A stretch of 39,302 bases of DNA from a virus: IMG/VR virus record IMGVR_UViG_3300033149_002038, positions 1 through 39,302 of that record; one strand, written 5' to 3'. The position numbers were made by a program, and so were the translations under genes. The notes under the pieces were generated by a model. That model did not search any database. It saw only the letters and a list, made by a program, of their open reading frames with translations, and was not told the DNA's origin. Positions 14,272-20,519 of the stretch are shown here, piece after piece. How positions within the stretch are numbered: the first letter of the stretch is position 1; each line of letters starts with the position of its first letter.

Positions 14272-15198
14272 CTAATCCTCCGCGTCCGCCAGCGTGAACA
14301 CAGGCCCCAGCCGCTTCGTCTCATCCCGTCGCCGTCTCCCGGGTTTTGGTATCTCGTTGCGCATGTAGTACTCCAGCATCCCGCCAACGTCCATCTTGTT
14401 CCAGCCCACGATCACCCAGGCATGGACGACCTGCTTCCATCGTTCCACGTCCTCGCGTTTGCTGCCAACGGCCTTCACGATGTCGGGCCAGACGGCACGC
14501 GGCGGATACCGGTAGCTGGCGCTCCGAAATGCGGCCACGGCAGGCGGGATGTTTGACGGCGGCTTTCTCCTACGCTTGCGCGGTCTCGTGGGCTTTTTCT
14601 CGGAACCCCCCGGGGAGCCGTCAGGCTGCGCAGCCGGTAGGCTGCGGGACGGCTCGGGATGAGCGGGTGGTTCGGTTGCGGGTTTTGATTCTGAAGCGTC
14701 GCGGCATCCTTCGGATGCACAACTATCTTCAATTAAAGTCAATGTGGCTCTCTCTTCTGGTATACTAGTATCTGGTATACTAATACGTTCAGTTGGCTTA
14801 ACACCAAGTTTAGCTAGCTTAACACCTTGTTCAGCTAGCTTAACGCCCTGATTGCTGGCATTGTAAAAGCGCACGTTGGCCGCCTTCTGTGTGACATGAA
14901 CGTAGAGACGTTGATTTCTCCTGATCGTCTCCACTAGCCCTAATCCGCGTAGCTTCGATATGCGCTGTGATAGCGCAGACTTGCTGATAGCCAGGGCTGG
15001 CATTTCGCTTAGCAGATGATCGTATGAGCACCATACAAATCGCTTACCGGACTCGTCCTGGATGACATCGGCCCCCTCAACCTCTCGCCAGTCGAAAAGA
15101 TAGTCGAGTATTGCCCAGTCATAAAGATCGGTCTTCCCTTTGCCGAACAGCCCGGCCTGTGCGATACCGACCTGATTGATCACAACGGTATATTTCAT
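14272..15198 (-). CDS. winged-helix replication initiator (lambda O / DnaD-like organisation)
   Basis: 308 residues. The N-terminal domain contains a winged helix (about 58-105: SYDHLLSEMPALAISKSALSQRISKLRG then GLVETIRRNQRLYVHV). The middle (about 113-150) has heptad repeats NQGVKLAEQGVKLAKLGVK encoded by tandem DNA repeats. Residues 150-220 are low-complexity Pro/Ser/Lys/Arg. The C-terminal domain (about 225-300, VWPDIVKAVGSKREDVERWKQVV, YYMRNEIP) probably binds the helicase. Domain order and internal iterons resemble lambda O, in which the origin lies inside the initiator gene. It lies in an operon with the upstream wHTH gene and is followed by a hypothetical. Confidence 0.75.
   Translation of the reverse strand: MKYTVVINQVGIAQAGLFGKGKTDLYDWAILDYLFDWREVEGADVIQDESGKRFVWCSYDHLLSEMPALAISKSALSQRISKLRGLGLVETIRRNQRLYVHVTQKAANVRFYNASNQGVKLAEQGVKLAKLGVKPTERISIPDTSIPEERATLTLIEDSCASEGCRDASESKPATEPPAHPEPSRSLPAAQPDGSPGGSEKKPTRPRKRRRKPPSNIPPAVAAFRSASYRYPPRAVWPDIVKAVGSKREDVERWKQVVHAWVIVGWNKMDVGGMLEYYMRNEIPKPGRRRRDETKRLGPVFTLADAED
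14756..14785. repeat. two tandem 15-bp repeats in an AT-rich stretch
   Basis: TCTGGTATACTAGTA (14756-14770) is followed directly by TCTGGTATACTAATA (14771-14785), one mismatch. It sits in the initiator gene beside the three 21-bp iterons. The neighbouring 14720-14790 segment is visibly AT-rich in an otherwise GC-rich genome, as expected of a DNA-unwinding element. Confidence 0.7.
14797..14859. repeat. three 21-bp iterons, candidate replication origin
   Basis: Units at 14797-14817, 14818-14838 and 14839-14859 all begin CTTAAC[A/G]CC and end in a GCTAG or GCTGG block; the first two differ at only three positions. They lie inside the initiator coding region next to an AT-rich segment with further 15-bp repeats. 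This is the layout of lambda-type phage origins (iterons bound by the initiator plus an unwinding element). Confidence 0.65.
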
Positions 15199-15200
15199 GG

Positions 15201-15593
15201 CTATTCCTCCATCTCGAAACGATATAGAGCATCCGCGTCCTCTAGTAGCTCATACAGCTTGTCTGGTATGATGCGGTAATGCCGCGTTGGGGCGCCGTTG
15301 TAGGCGTTTGGCTTGACCACAGTCTCGATGATACCGAGGTCGTCTTCAAGCAGCTTCCTGGCCCTGCGTATCCTGTGCACCGTTGTGCACAATTCGTCTG
15401 CGAGCTCCATGTCTGAACGCGGTATCCATTCCACCTCCGGGAAGGCGAGCGATAGGGCGCCCGCTATGTACATCAGGATAAGCGCCGCGTCTCGATCGCC
15501 TGTGATGTTGTATAGCTCCCACAGCATCGGCAGAAAGCCATCAAGGCAGACAACTGTTCCCCATTTCCTCAGCCATCTCGTCATTTCATCCAT
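15201..15593 (-). CDS. winged-helix-type early protein
   Basis: 130 residues, ATG at 15593 with AAGGAG upstream, immediately after a structured leader. Helical N-terminus (WLRKWGTVVCLDGFLPMLWEL), then a helix-turn-helix with wing (DMELADELCTTVHRIRRARKLLEDDLGIIETVV, TRHYRIIPDKLYELL). Similar in layout to the N-terminal wHTH of the next gene, so it may act in replication initiation or its control. It is followed 2 bp later by the initiator start. Confidence 0.65.
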   Translation of the reverse strand: MDEMTRWLRKWGTVVCLDGFLPMLWELYNITGDRDAALILMYIAGALSLAFPEVEWIPRSDMELADELCTTVHRIRRARKLLEDDLGIIETVVKPNAYNGAPTRHYRIIPDKLYELLEDADALYRFEMEE

Positions 15594-15800
15594 CGCATTC
15601 TCCTTGTCTCCGTCCTTACCCGCCAGGTAAGGGCGCTAACACAAAATCGCCGCCTTGTCGCGGTAGCACGGGGCGTAAAGGGCATTCCCGCTGGCTAAGC
15701 GGGTTTGTGGTCCGTGCCACCGCCACAAAGCGGCGATCTGTTGGAATGTGCGCGACCCTTTACGCCGTGCCTGTTAATCCGACCGGTAGCCATCCGATCT
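15594..15800 (-). ncRNA. structured leader RNA / non-coding region upstream of the replication operon
   Basis: About 207 nt between the predicted start (near 15800) and the ATG at 15593, with no convincing coding. + strand coordinates: arm A 15646-15664 is complementary to A' 15719-15737 (17 of 19). Arm B 15666-15682 is complementary to B' 15756-15770 (one 2-nt bulge). The order A-B-A'-B' makes the pairings cross, which is pseudoknot topology. Local hairpins also form: CCCGCT/AGCGGG (15687-15703) and a perfect 7-bp stem CCTTACC/GGTAAGG (15614-15632) just before the ribosome binding site. It could be a riboswitch-like attenuator, a regulatory RNA or an origin-related structure. Confidence 0.5.
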
Positions 15801-15806
15801 ACTCTC

Positions 15807-15835
15807 ATTATAGCACGGAACGCAGGACATGGCAA
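15807..15835 (-). promoter_or_regulatory. strong sigma-70-type promoter (leftward, replication-initiator block)
   Basis: On the - strand, -35 TTGCCA (15830-15835), 17-bp spacer, perfect -10 TATAAT (15807-15812). It drives the structured leader and the genes at 15201-15593, 14272-15198 and 13751-14269. The 22-bp element seen at the other two leftward promoters is not present here. Confidence 0.8.
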
Positions 15836-15856
15836 GGGGAATCGTGCGGTTGGCCC

Positions 15857-15884
15857 TTGCACAATTGCGGGGATGTGGTACAAT
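15857..15884 (+). promoter_or_regulatory. possible rightward promoter with no gene downstream
   Basis: On the + strand, TTGCAC (15857-15862), 16-bp spacer, TACAAT (15879-15884). The segment GGATGTGGTACAATA resembles GGATGTGGTATAATG of the rightward late promoter at 17598-17626. It points into the leftward zinc-ribbon gene, so a transcript would be antisense or end at the hairpin 15905-15940. Confidence 0.45.
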
Positions 15885-15904
15885 AATAGCACACCTCCTA
15901 GGTT

Positions 15905-15940
15905 GGCGGGGCGTTGGGCCCGGCGGCTCTTCGCCCCGCC
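15905..15940. terminator. GC-rich hairpin at the end of the recombination block
   Basis: GGCGGGGCG (15905-15913) pairs perfectly with CGCCCCGCC (15932-15940). It lies just downstream of the stop of the leftward gene ending at 15947. There is no U-tract on either strand, so termination strength is uncertain. It could also stop the rightward promoter at 15857-15884. Confidence 0.4.
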
Positions 15941-15946
15941 GCCACG

Positions 15947-16372
15947 TCAGGCCTCGATCTCGGACAGATACTGCTCAGCCTCAGCGGCCAGGTCATCCGG
16001 CAGACCGTCGATGCGCACGCCGAGCCGCCACAGATCCGCCACAAGGTAGACAGGTTTGGTGGCGGCCTCCTCATCCCTCAGCCACCAGCGGGTGATGATC
16101 TCGCCCGTGAGGTCGTCGATGAGCTCAAGATAGTCATCGCGCACGCGCCCGAAGGCATGCTGGAGGCGGCCTGCGCATTCGTTGCAGATTCCGCCGCCAT
16201 AGGTGTTGTGACCGCACACCGGGCAGGCGTGGCTGGCCGAGTCAATCAGAAAGGCCACTGGTGCCCCGTGAGTCCTCATGATCGTCTCAAGGAGGGAAGG
16301 CGTGATCCGCCTTCCCTTCCGGATGCCATAATGAAGCATGGCGTCTATGAATTTGTTTTCTCCCATCATCAT
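15947..16372 (-). CDS. zinc-ribbon hypothetical protein
   Basis: 141 residues, first of three ATGs at 16372, 6 nt after GAGGAGG, overlapping region of the ERF gene's stop. Residues 1-45 form a helical domain (RITPSLLETIMRTHG). A zinc ribbon follows with C50-x2-C53-x9-C63-x2-C66 (CPVCGHNTYGGGICNEC). The C-terminus is acidic and helical (DDYLELIDDLTGEIITRWWL). It shares an operon with the ERF recombinase; an accessory of annealing or replication is possible. Last gene of its block. Confidence 0.65.
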   Translation of the reverse strand: MMMGENKFIDAMLHYGIRKGRRITPSLLETIMRTHGAPVAFLIDSASHACPVCGHNTYGGGICNECAGRLQHAFGRVRDDYLELIDDLTGEIITRWWLRDEEAATKPVYLVADLWRLGVRIDGLPDDLAAEAEQYLSEIEA

Positions 16373-16373
16373 G

Positions 16374-17318
16374 TCATGCCTCCTCTAGTCCTGGGATTTG
16401 TGGGTTCAGCTCGCGCATGACGGCCGCGAGCTCCAGAGCTGTGGCTGCATCGAAGCTCCAGGAACCGTCATTCTCTTGGCGGAATGACAGCCAGCGCCGC
16501 AACGTCTCCAGCGTTGCATCATCCCACTGCGTCGCGGACGCTGGGATACCGAGCCAGGACGCGAACTCGTGATGGTCGGCGATCTTGTCAATGGCCGCCA
16601 CGATTGCGCCACGCAGATTGTCGGCGCGATGGGGGTCCAGGGTGAAGCCAGCCGTCAGCTTGGCGTCGATGGCGCGGATGAGCATTGTCCTCAGGGTCGC
16701 TGGGTCATAAGGGCGCTCCGCTGGCTTGCGCTCCTGCTCCTGCTGCTGTGCCGCTCGCTCCTCCTCGTCCCAGAGATCACGGGGCTCGGCCGGCGGGACT
16801 GGTTCGGCCTTGTTCTGCTGCTTGTGATCCTGTCCCCAGACACCGCCTGGCTTGGGCGGCCGGGGGCGGCCAGGCGATTTGCTCGGTTCGCCGTCGGTGT
16901 CGTCCTCGGCGGCGATGCCGAACAGCGCCGAGAGGCTGTAGCGGCGCGCGTAGGTGATGGCTGCGCCGAGAGATTGGGCCTCGTTTTTGCCAGCGACAGC
17001 AGGGAGCGGCATCGAGGTCTCGAACTTCTCTCCGCTCTCTGGATCCACAATGATCGTGTTCAGGAAGAGCTGCTCGCTAGCAGAGTTTGTCGCAGCCGGG
17101 TTAGCTATTTTGGACAACGGGCTAGAGCCCGCGCGCCCGCCGGGCGTCACGACTGTCTGGATTAGCACCAGCCCCGCGTCATTCAGCGCGGGCTTGAGCG
17201 CGCCGAGCAGATCGTCGAGGGTCACATAGTCGCTCTTGGTGAACGGGTTGCGCCCCCGGCGCGGGACTGCACCGAGGGCCTTCTGGACGGACAGCAGTTT
17301 GCCATAGACCGATTTCAT
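16374..17318 (-). CDS. erf: ERF-family single-strand DNA annealing protein
   Basis: 314 residues. The N-terminal 140 residues match the ERF pattern: NPFTKSDYVTLDDLLGALKPALNDAGLVLIQ and AGKNEAQSLGAAITYARRYSLS then ALFGIAAEDDTDG. ERF proteins anneal single strands and recircularise or recombine phage DNA, which suits terminally redundant genomes packaged from concatemers. A Ser/Ala/Asn insertion (about 57-82) sits between core strands. The C-terminal half is a Pro/Gln-rich linker then a helical domain (about 220-300). Start overlaps the upstream stop as ATGA. First major gene downstream of the promoter at 17519-17547. Confidence 0.88.
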   Translation of the reverse strand: MKSVYGKLLSVQKALGAVPRRGRNPFTKSDYVTLDDLLGALKPALNDAGLVLIQTVVTPGGRAGSSPLSKIANPAATNSASEQLFLNTIIVDPESGEKFETSMPLPAVAGKNEAQSLGAAITYARRYSLSALFGIAAEDDTDGEPSKSPGRPRPPKPGGVWGQDHKQQNKAEPVPPAEPRDLWDEEERAAQQQEQERKPAERPYDPATLRTMLIRAIDAKLTAGFTLDPHRADNLRGAIVAAIDKIADHHEFASWLGIPASATQWDDATLETLRRWLSFRQENDGSWSFDAATALELAAVMRELNPQIPGLEEA

Positions 17319-17491
17319 TCTTGCACCTCCTCCAGCCTCAGTAGTAGCTCGTGTAGCTCTGCGAGCTCTGATACTGTCTCTGTCAAGTCCGCCGCACTGT
17401 CATCAAAGAGTTCTGCGGCCAACTCACGCACGCGCTTCCTGATCATCCAGACGAGCATCAACCTCTGTGTGTTTGTGACTTCAATCTTCAT
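17315..17491 (-). CDS. 58-residue helical early protein
   Basis: ATG at 17491 preceded by AGGAGGTGTGAG, the same leader as the gene at 13629. Mostly one or two amphipathic helices (TQRLMLVWMIRKRVRELAAELF, LTETVSELAELHELLLRLEEV). The frame is open further upstream but that part overlaps the promoter and is not coding. Possible small regulator or accessory of the adjacent ERF gene, to which it is coupled by ATGA. Unknown function. Confidence 0.7.
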   Translation of the reverse strand: MKIEVTNTQRLMLVWMIRKRVRELAAELFDDSAADLTETVSELAELHELLLRLEEVQE

Positions 17492-17518
17492 CTCACACCT
17501 CCTATCTGATTTATCTAC

Positions 17519-17547
17519 AGTATAGCGCGGATCGACCTCAAAATCAA
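17519..17547 (-). promoter_or_regulatory. sigma-70-type promoter (leftward, ERF block)
   Basis: On the - strand, -35 TTGATT (17542-17547), 17-bp spacer, -10 TATACT (17519-17524), then a leader nearly identical to that at 13630-13657. Back to back with the rightward late promoter at 17598-17626. Confidence 0.75.
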
Positions 17548-17557
17548 TATTTGGGCA

Positions 17558-17579
17558 GAAAACCGTGCAAAATCGCACA
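17558..17579 (-). promoter_or_regulatory. 22-bp upstream element, copy 2
   Basis: Same fixed bases as copy 1 (GAAAACCG, CA, AATCG, CA at identical spacing) and the same 10-bp gap to the -35. In this copy GTGC and GCAC flank the centre as an inverted repeat (17566-17569 with 17575-17578). It lies between the divergent promoters, so a protein bound here could influence both. Confidence 0.6.
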
Positions 17580-17597
17580 ACTAACCGTGGGTTTGGC

Positions 17598-17626
17598 TTG
17601 TGCGAGCCGATTGGATGTGGTATAAT
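17598..17626 (+). promoter_or_regulatory. sigma-70-type promoter of the rightward late operon
   Basis: On the + strand, TTGTGC (17598-17603), 17-bp spacer, perfect TATAAT (17621-17626). The first start codons lie 20-60 bp downstream. It is the only rightward promoter seen before the long late gene run. Confidence 0.75.
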
Positions 17627-17644
17627 GAGAGAAGGGGAAGAGCG

Positions 17645-17683
17645 GTGAGTGGCGCGGGATTGAAATTGAATTTCGGGGGCTGA
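17645..17683 (+). CDS. 12-residue leader mini-ORF before the ParB-like gene
   Basis: GTG at 17645, after AAGGGGAAGAG, encodes MSGAGLKLNFGG. Its TGA (17681-17683) abuts the ATG of the ParB-like gene. It could be a leader peptide or couple translation. A chance ORF of this size is possible, and the next gene has its own GGGGG ribosome binding site. Confidence 0.25.
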   Translation: MSGAGLKLNFGG

Positions 17684-18328
17684 ATGGCCGACAATGAGCT
17701 GCGGCTGGAGTGGCTGGATCCTGGAGAGCTGGCGGAGAACCCGCTCAACTGGCGTCGCCACACGCGAGAGCAGCGGGCCGCGCTGGAGGATGTCATCGAC
17801 GAGGTTGGCTGGGCCGGGGTGCTGCTCTACAATGAAGCGACAGGCCGCCTGATTGACGGCCACCTGCGCCGGGATGTGGCGGAGAAGCGCGGGGAGCCTG
17901 TGCCTGTGCTGGTTGGTTCCTGGAGCGAGGAGCAGGAGCGGCTCATCCTGGCGACGCTGGATCCGATCGCCGCAATGGCGGAGGCCAACGCCGAGGCGCT
18001 GGACGAGTTACTGCAATCGCTAACGACGGACAGCGACGCCGTGGCGGAGTTGCTGGCGGAGCTGGCGCTGGAGGCGGAGGAGCCCTACGGAGATACATCA
18101 ACTGACCGCGACGGACAGGGTGTTTCGAGCACGTGGGATCAGGTGAAGGGCGCGCAGCACATCGCGGTGATTTTGGGCGACGTGGAGACGCACCTACCAG
18201 GAGAGGTGATTGAGATGCTCGTGGCTGTGCTGGACAAGGAGTTCCAGGAGCACGGCGCGCCGATATACGAGACGCTTGAGCAGATCGTTGTGATGGGGGT
18301 GCGGGCCTTTGAGAATCGCAATCATTGA
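17684..18328 (+). CDS. ParB/Srx-fold domain protein
   Basis: 214 residues. Residues 1-95 carry the ParB-like nuclease/Srx signature: LDPGELAENPLNWRRHTREQ, GWAGVLLYNEATGRLIDGHLRRDVA (the DGHLR phosphate-binding motif) and ILATLDPIAAMAEANAEAL. The remainder (100-214) is acidic with an alpha/beta end (HIAVILGDVETHLPGEVIEML) and is not the methyltransferase often fused to this domain in phages. ParB/Srx folds bind and process nucleotides or DNA. The rSAM gene starts 20 bp before its stop, so the two are coupled. First gene of the late operon. Confidence 0.8.
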   Translation: MADNELRLEWLDPGELAENPLNWRRHTREQRAALEDVIDEVGWAGVLLYNEATGRLIDGHLRRDVAEKRGEPVPVLVGSWSEEQERLILATLDPIAAMAEANAEALDELLQSLTTDSDAVAELLAELALEAEEPYGDTSTDRDGQGVSSTWDQVKGAQHIAVILGDVETHLPGEVIEMLVAVLDKEFQEHGAPIYETLEQIVVMGVRAFENRNH

Positions 18329-19565
18329 CGCCAACTATCACAGGCGAGCGCACCGTGGGTTGGCGGCTAGCTGGCTCCAGTGGGAGTTGGAGCGGGCTGG
18401 GATTGCGGAGAGCGCCCCGTCATTAGCCGATATTCTGTTGGTGACGGTTTCGAGCCAGCAGGGCGTGGCGGATGTAAAGCGGGCGTTACGGGCCACTGGC
18501 AACCATCACGCCGTTGTGGTGTTGGGTGGCGGCGGGTGTTATGCGCCGGCCGTGTTTGATGACCTGGCCGACCTGATCTGCGTCGGCGAGGGCGCGCGGT
18601 TCATCCGCACGCTGTTACGAGATGGGCTGGATGCAGCCGCCGCCCTTCCCGAGGCGTGGGTGCCGGGAGAATCGCGCGAGGTGGTACCAAACGAGGATTT
18701 TCCGTGGGAGGTGCCGCCGCTCAGACATCCCGATGGGACGGTGCGTGTTTTCGGTGCGCGCGGCTGCCGCTACAAGTGCCTGTTCTGCCAGACCGGATGG
18801 GAATCATCCTATCGGCCGAATCCGGCTCCAGACCGGCTTAGCGCGCAGATACGAAAACTTGAGCGTGACGGCCACCGGGTTGCGATTGTGACAAATGACG
18901 CAGCAGAGGAGCGCGTGATCTGGCCGGGCCAACAGGAGTTCCTGTCGGTCCGGATGCAGAACCTGAAAAAGCTCATGCCGCTGACCAGGAAACAGGTCAA
19001 ATCCGTGAGGATTGGTGTGGAGGGTATTTCGGAGCGATTGCGCGTTGCCGTTGGAAAACCGGTTCATAACGAGGACCTGCTGAATGTTTCGTTTAGCCTT
19101 TTGGCTAACGGGGTTGGGGTGCGTTGGTTTTTCATTCCCGGGCTTCCGGGCGAAACCGACGACGATTATGATGAACTGCGCTGGCTCGTGAGGGAGCTAC
19201 ACAAGTTACCAAAAGGCGTGGTGATGATGAACTTCCATGCATTCATACCGCAACCAGCCGCCCCGCTTGGCGTCCTGCCGTTGCAGGACGATTACTGGGA
19301 GCGTTTTGACGAGTTCCGGCGCTGGTTCTTTCACGGGTTGGGGTTTACGCGGCACGTGCAGATTATCGCCCCGGCGCGCTATCCTGGGCGCCTGAAACGC
19401 GCCCAACAGAGCATGGCGGCGACTGCGAGCGAATTACGCGCGGGATGGTTTGAGCGGCCGAATCCGAACTGGCGCGTACGGTACCCGGATACCGTTGAGG
19501 TGCGTCGCCGGGTTGCGAGGAAGTACGCCGAGAAGGTGGGATTTAGGATAGCGAAGGCGGGATAG
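18309..19565 (+). CDS. radical SAM enzyme with B12-binding-like N-terminal domain
   Basis: 418 residues from a TTG start (18309) with GGGGGTG upstream, inside the ParB-like gene's end. Residues 1-120 have the Rossmann-like layout of cobalamin-binding domains (MRIAIIDANYHRRAHRGLAA, VVVLGGGGCYAPAV, DLICVGEGARFIRTLLRDG). The radical SAM core carries GCRYKCLFCQTGW with C153-x3-C157-x2-C160 for the 4Fe-4S cluster. Later come GVEGISERLR and FIPGLPGETDDDYDELRWLV (the GxPGET element of MiaB-like/class B enzymes), and MNFHAFIPQPAAPLG. It generates a 5'-deoxyadenosyl radical; the substrate is unknown. Its place among ParB, HNH and terminase suggests a nucleic acid or virion target. Confidence 0.85.
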   Translation: MRIAIIDANYHRRAHRGLAASWLQWELERAGIAESAPSLADILLVTVSSQQGVADVKRALRATGNHHAVVVLGGGGCYAPAVFDDLADLICVGEGARFIRTLLRDGLDAAAALPEAWVPGESREVVPNEDFPWEVPPLRHPDGTVRVFGARGCRYKCLFCQTGWESSYRPNPAPDRLSAQIRKLERDGHRVAIVTNDAAEERVIWPGQQEFLSVRMQNLKKLMPLTRKQVKSVRIGVEGISERLRVAVGKPVHNEDLLNVSFSLLANGVGVRWFFIPGLPGETDDDYDELRWLVRELHKLPKGVVMMNFHAFIPQPAAPLGVLPLQDDYWERFDEFRRWFFHGLGFTRHVQIIAPARYPGRLKRAQQSMAATASELRAGWFERPNPNWRVRYPDTVEVRRRVARKYAEKVGFRIAKAG

Positions 19566-19568
19566 ACT

Positions 19569-19931
19569 ATGCCATACCGAGCGGCCAGGCCGTGCGCGTT
19601 CCCGGGATGCCCGAACTTGGTGCGTGATCCAAACCGGCGCTATTGCCATGAGCACCAATCGTTCGAGTGGAGGCGTCAGAACGCGCGGCGTGGATCATCG
19701 ACGCAGCAGGGCTATGGCGCGGGGTGGCGGAAGATCCGCGATGAATATCTGGCGGAGCACCCGGTCTGCGAGCGATGCGGCAGGGCGAAGGCCACCATCG
19801 TGCACCATATCGTGCCGAAGAGTGAGGGCGGTTCGGACGATCCGATCAACCTGATGGCGGTGTGCAGGCTGTGCCATGCGCAGATCCACGCGCGGCTGGG
19901 GAGCCTGTTCGGGGGAAATGCGAAGGGATAG
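19569..19931 (+). CDS. HNH endonuclease
   Basis: 120 residues. An N-terminal Cys-rich knuckle (C9, C14, C26, H28) is followed by the HNH/zinc core: C67-x2-C70, IVHHIVPKSEGG (H79-H80), NLMAVCRLCHAQIH (N94, C99, C102, H103, H107). HNH proteins next to terminase are common in HK97-type phages, where the nuclease aids terminase cleavage. The position, one gene before the small terminase subunit, fits this exactly. Confidence 0.9.
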   Translation: MPYRAARPCAFPGCPNLVRDPNRRYCHEHQSFEWRRQNARRGSSTQQGYGAGWRKIRDEYLAEHPVCERCGRAKATIVHHIVPKSEGGSDDPINLMAVCRLCHAQIHARLGSLFGGNAKG

Positions 19932-20018
19932 GGAGTTCCAATCGCGCGGGGCGTGCCTCGGCGGGAGCGCGCGGGCAGTCTTGCGCATGTGGCCGCGAAT
20001 TGAATATGGGGGTAGGGC

Positions 20019-20519
20019 ATGAGGCCCGGACGGACACCAAAGCCGACGGCGGTTAAGATTCTGGAGGGAAATCCCGGCAAGCGTCCACTGAATGACGCCG
20101 AGCCGCGTTTTCGCATACCTCGCAGGATGCCACCGGCGCCAGACCACCTCGACGACGAGGGTAAGAAAATCTGGCGGCGCCTGGGGCCAAAGCTCCTGAG
20201 GGCCGGCCTTCTCACGGACGTTGATCTCTACGTGCTGGGCATGTTCTGCACGGCCGCCAGCCGCTGGATTGAGGCCGAGCGCATGGTGAAGCGGTTGGGG
20301 CCGATCCTTGTTTCAAAAGATTCCGGCAACTTCTACCAGAATCCATACCTGCACGTGGCAAATCGCGCATGGGAGCAGATGCGAAAACTGCTGCCGGAGC
20401 TCGGCCTGTCGCCCGCCGAGCGGTCGCGCCTGCAATCCATGCTGGCCGAGGACGAGGAGAAATCCCTGGCAGAGTTGCTCTTTGAGAGCGTCGATATACC
20501 CGGGCAGGATGATGGCTGA
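20019..20519 (+). CDS. terS: terminase small subunit (P27-like)
   Basis: 166 residues. The opening RPGRTPKPTAVKILEGNPGKRPLN is a typical P27-family start. It is followed by PPAPDHLDDEGKKIWRRLGPKL, a DNA-recognition helical region, and SNPxxY-like FYQNPYLHVANRAWEQMRKLLPELGLSPAERSRL at the end. It recognises the packaging site and loads the large subunit. GGGGG lies upstream of the ATG. The TerL start lies within its last codons. Confidence 0.88.
   Translation: MRPGRTPKPTAVKILEGNPGKRPLNDAEPRFRIPRRMPPAPDHLDDEGKKIWRRLGPKLLRAGLLTDVDLYVLGMFCTAASRWIEAERMVKRLGPILVSKDSGNFYQNPYLHVANRAWEQMRKLLPELGLSPAERSRLQSMLAEDEEKSLAELLFESVDIPGQDDG

Noticed and set aside
15695-15892. Leftward open frame of 65 codons preceded by AGGAGGTGTG
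   Set aside because: No ATG at a proper distance, it runs across the TATAAT promoter and the structured leader arms, and the peptide has no protein-like pattern. The ribosome-binding-like string is noted but not enough.
19987-20022. 11-residue ORF overlapping the terS start as ATGA
   Set aside because: No ribosome binding site of its own, and terS already has GGGGG; likely chance.
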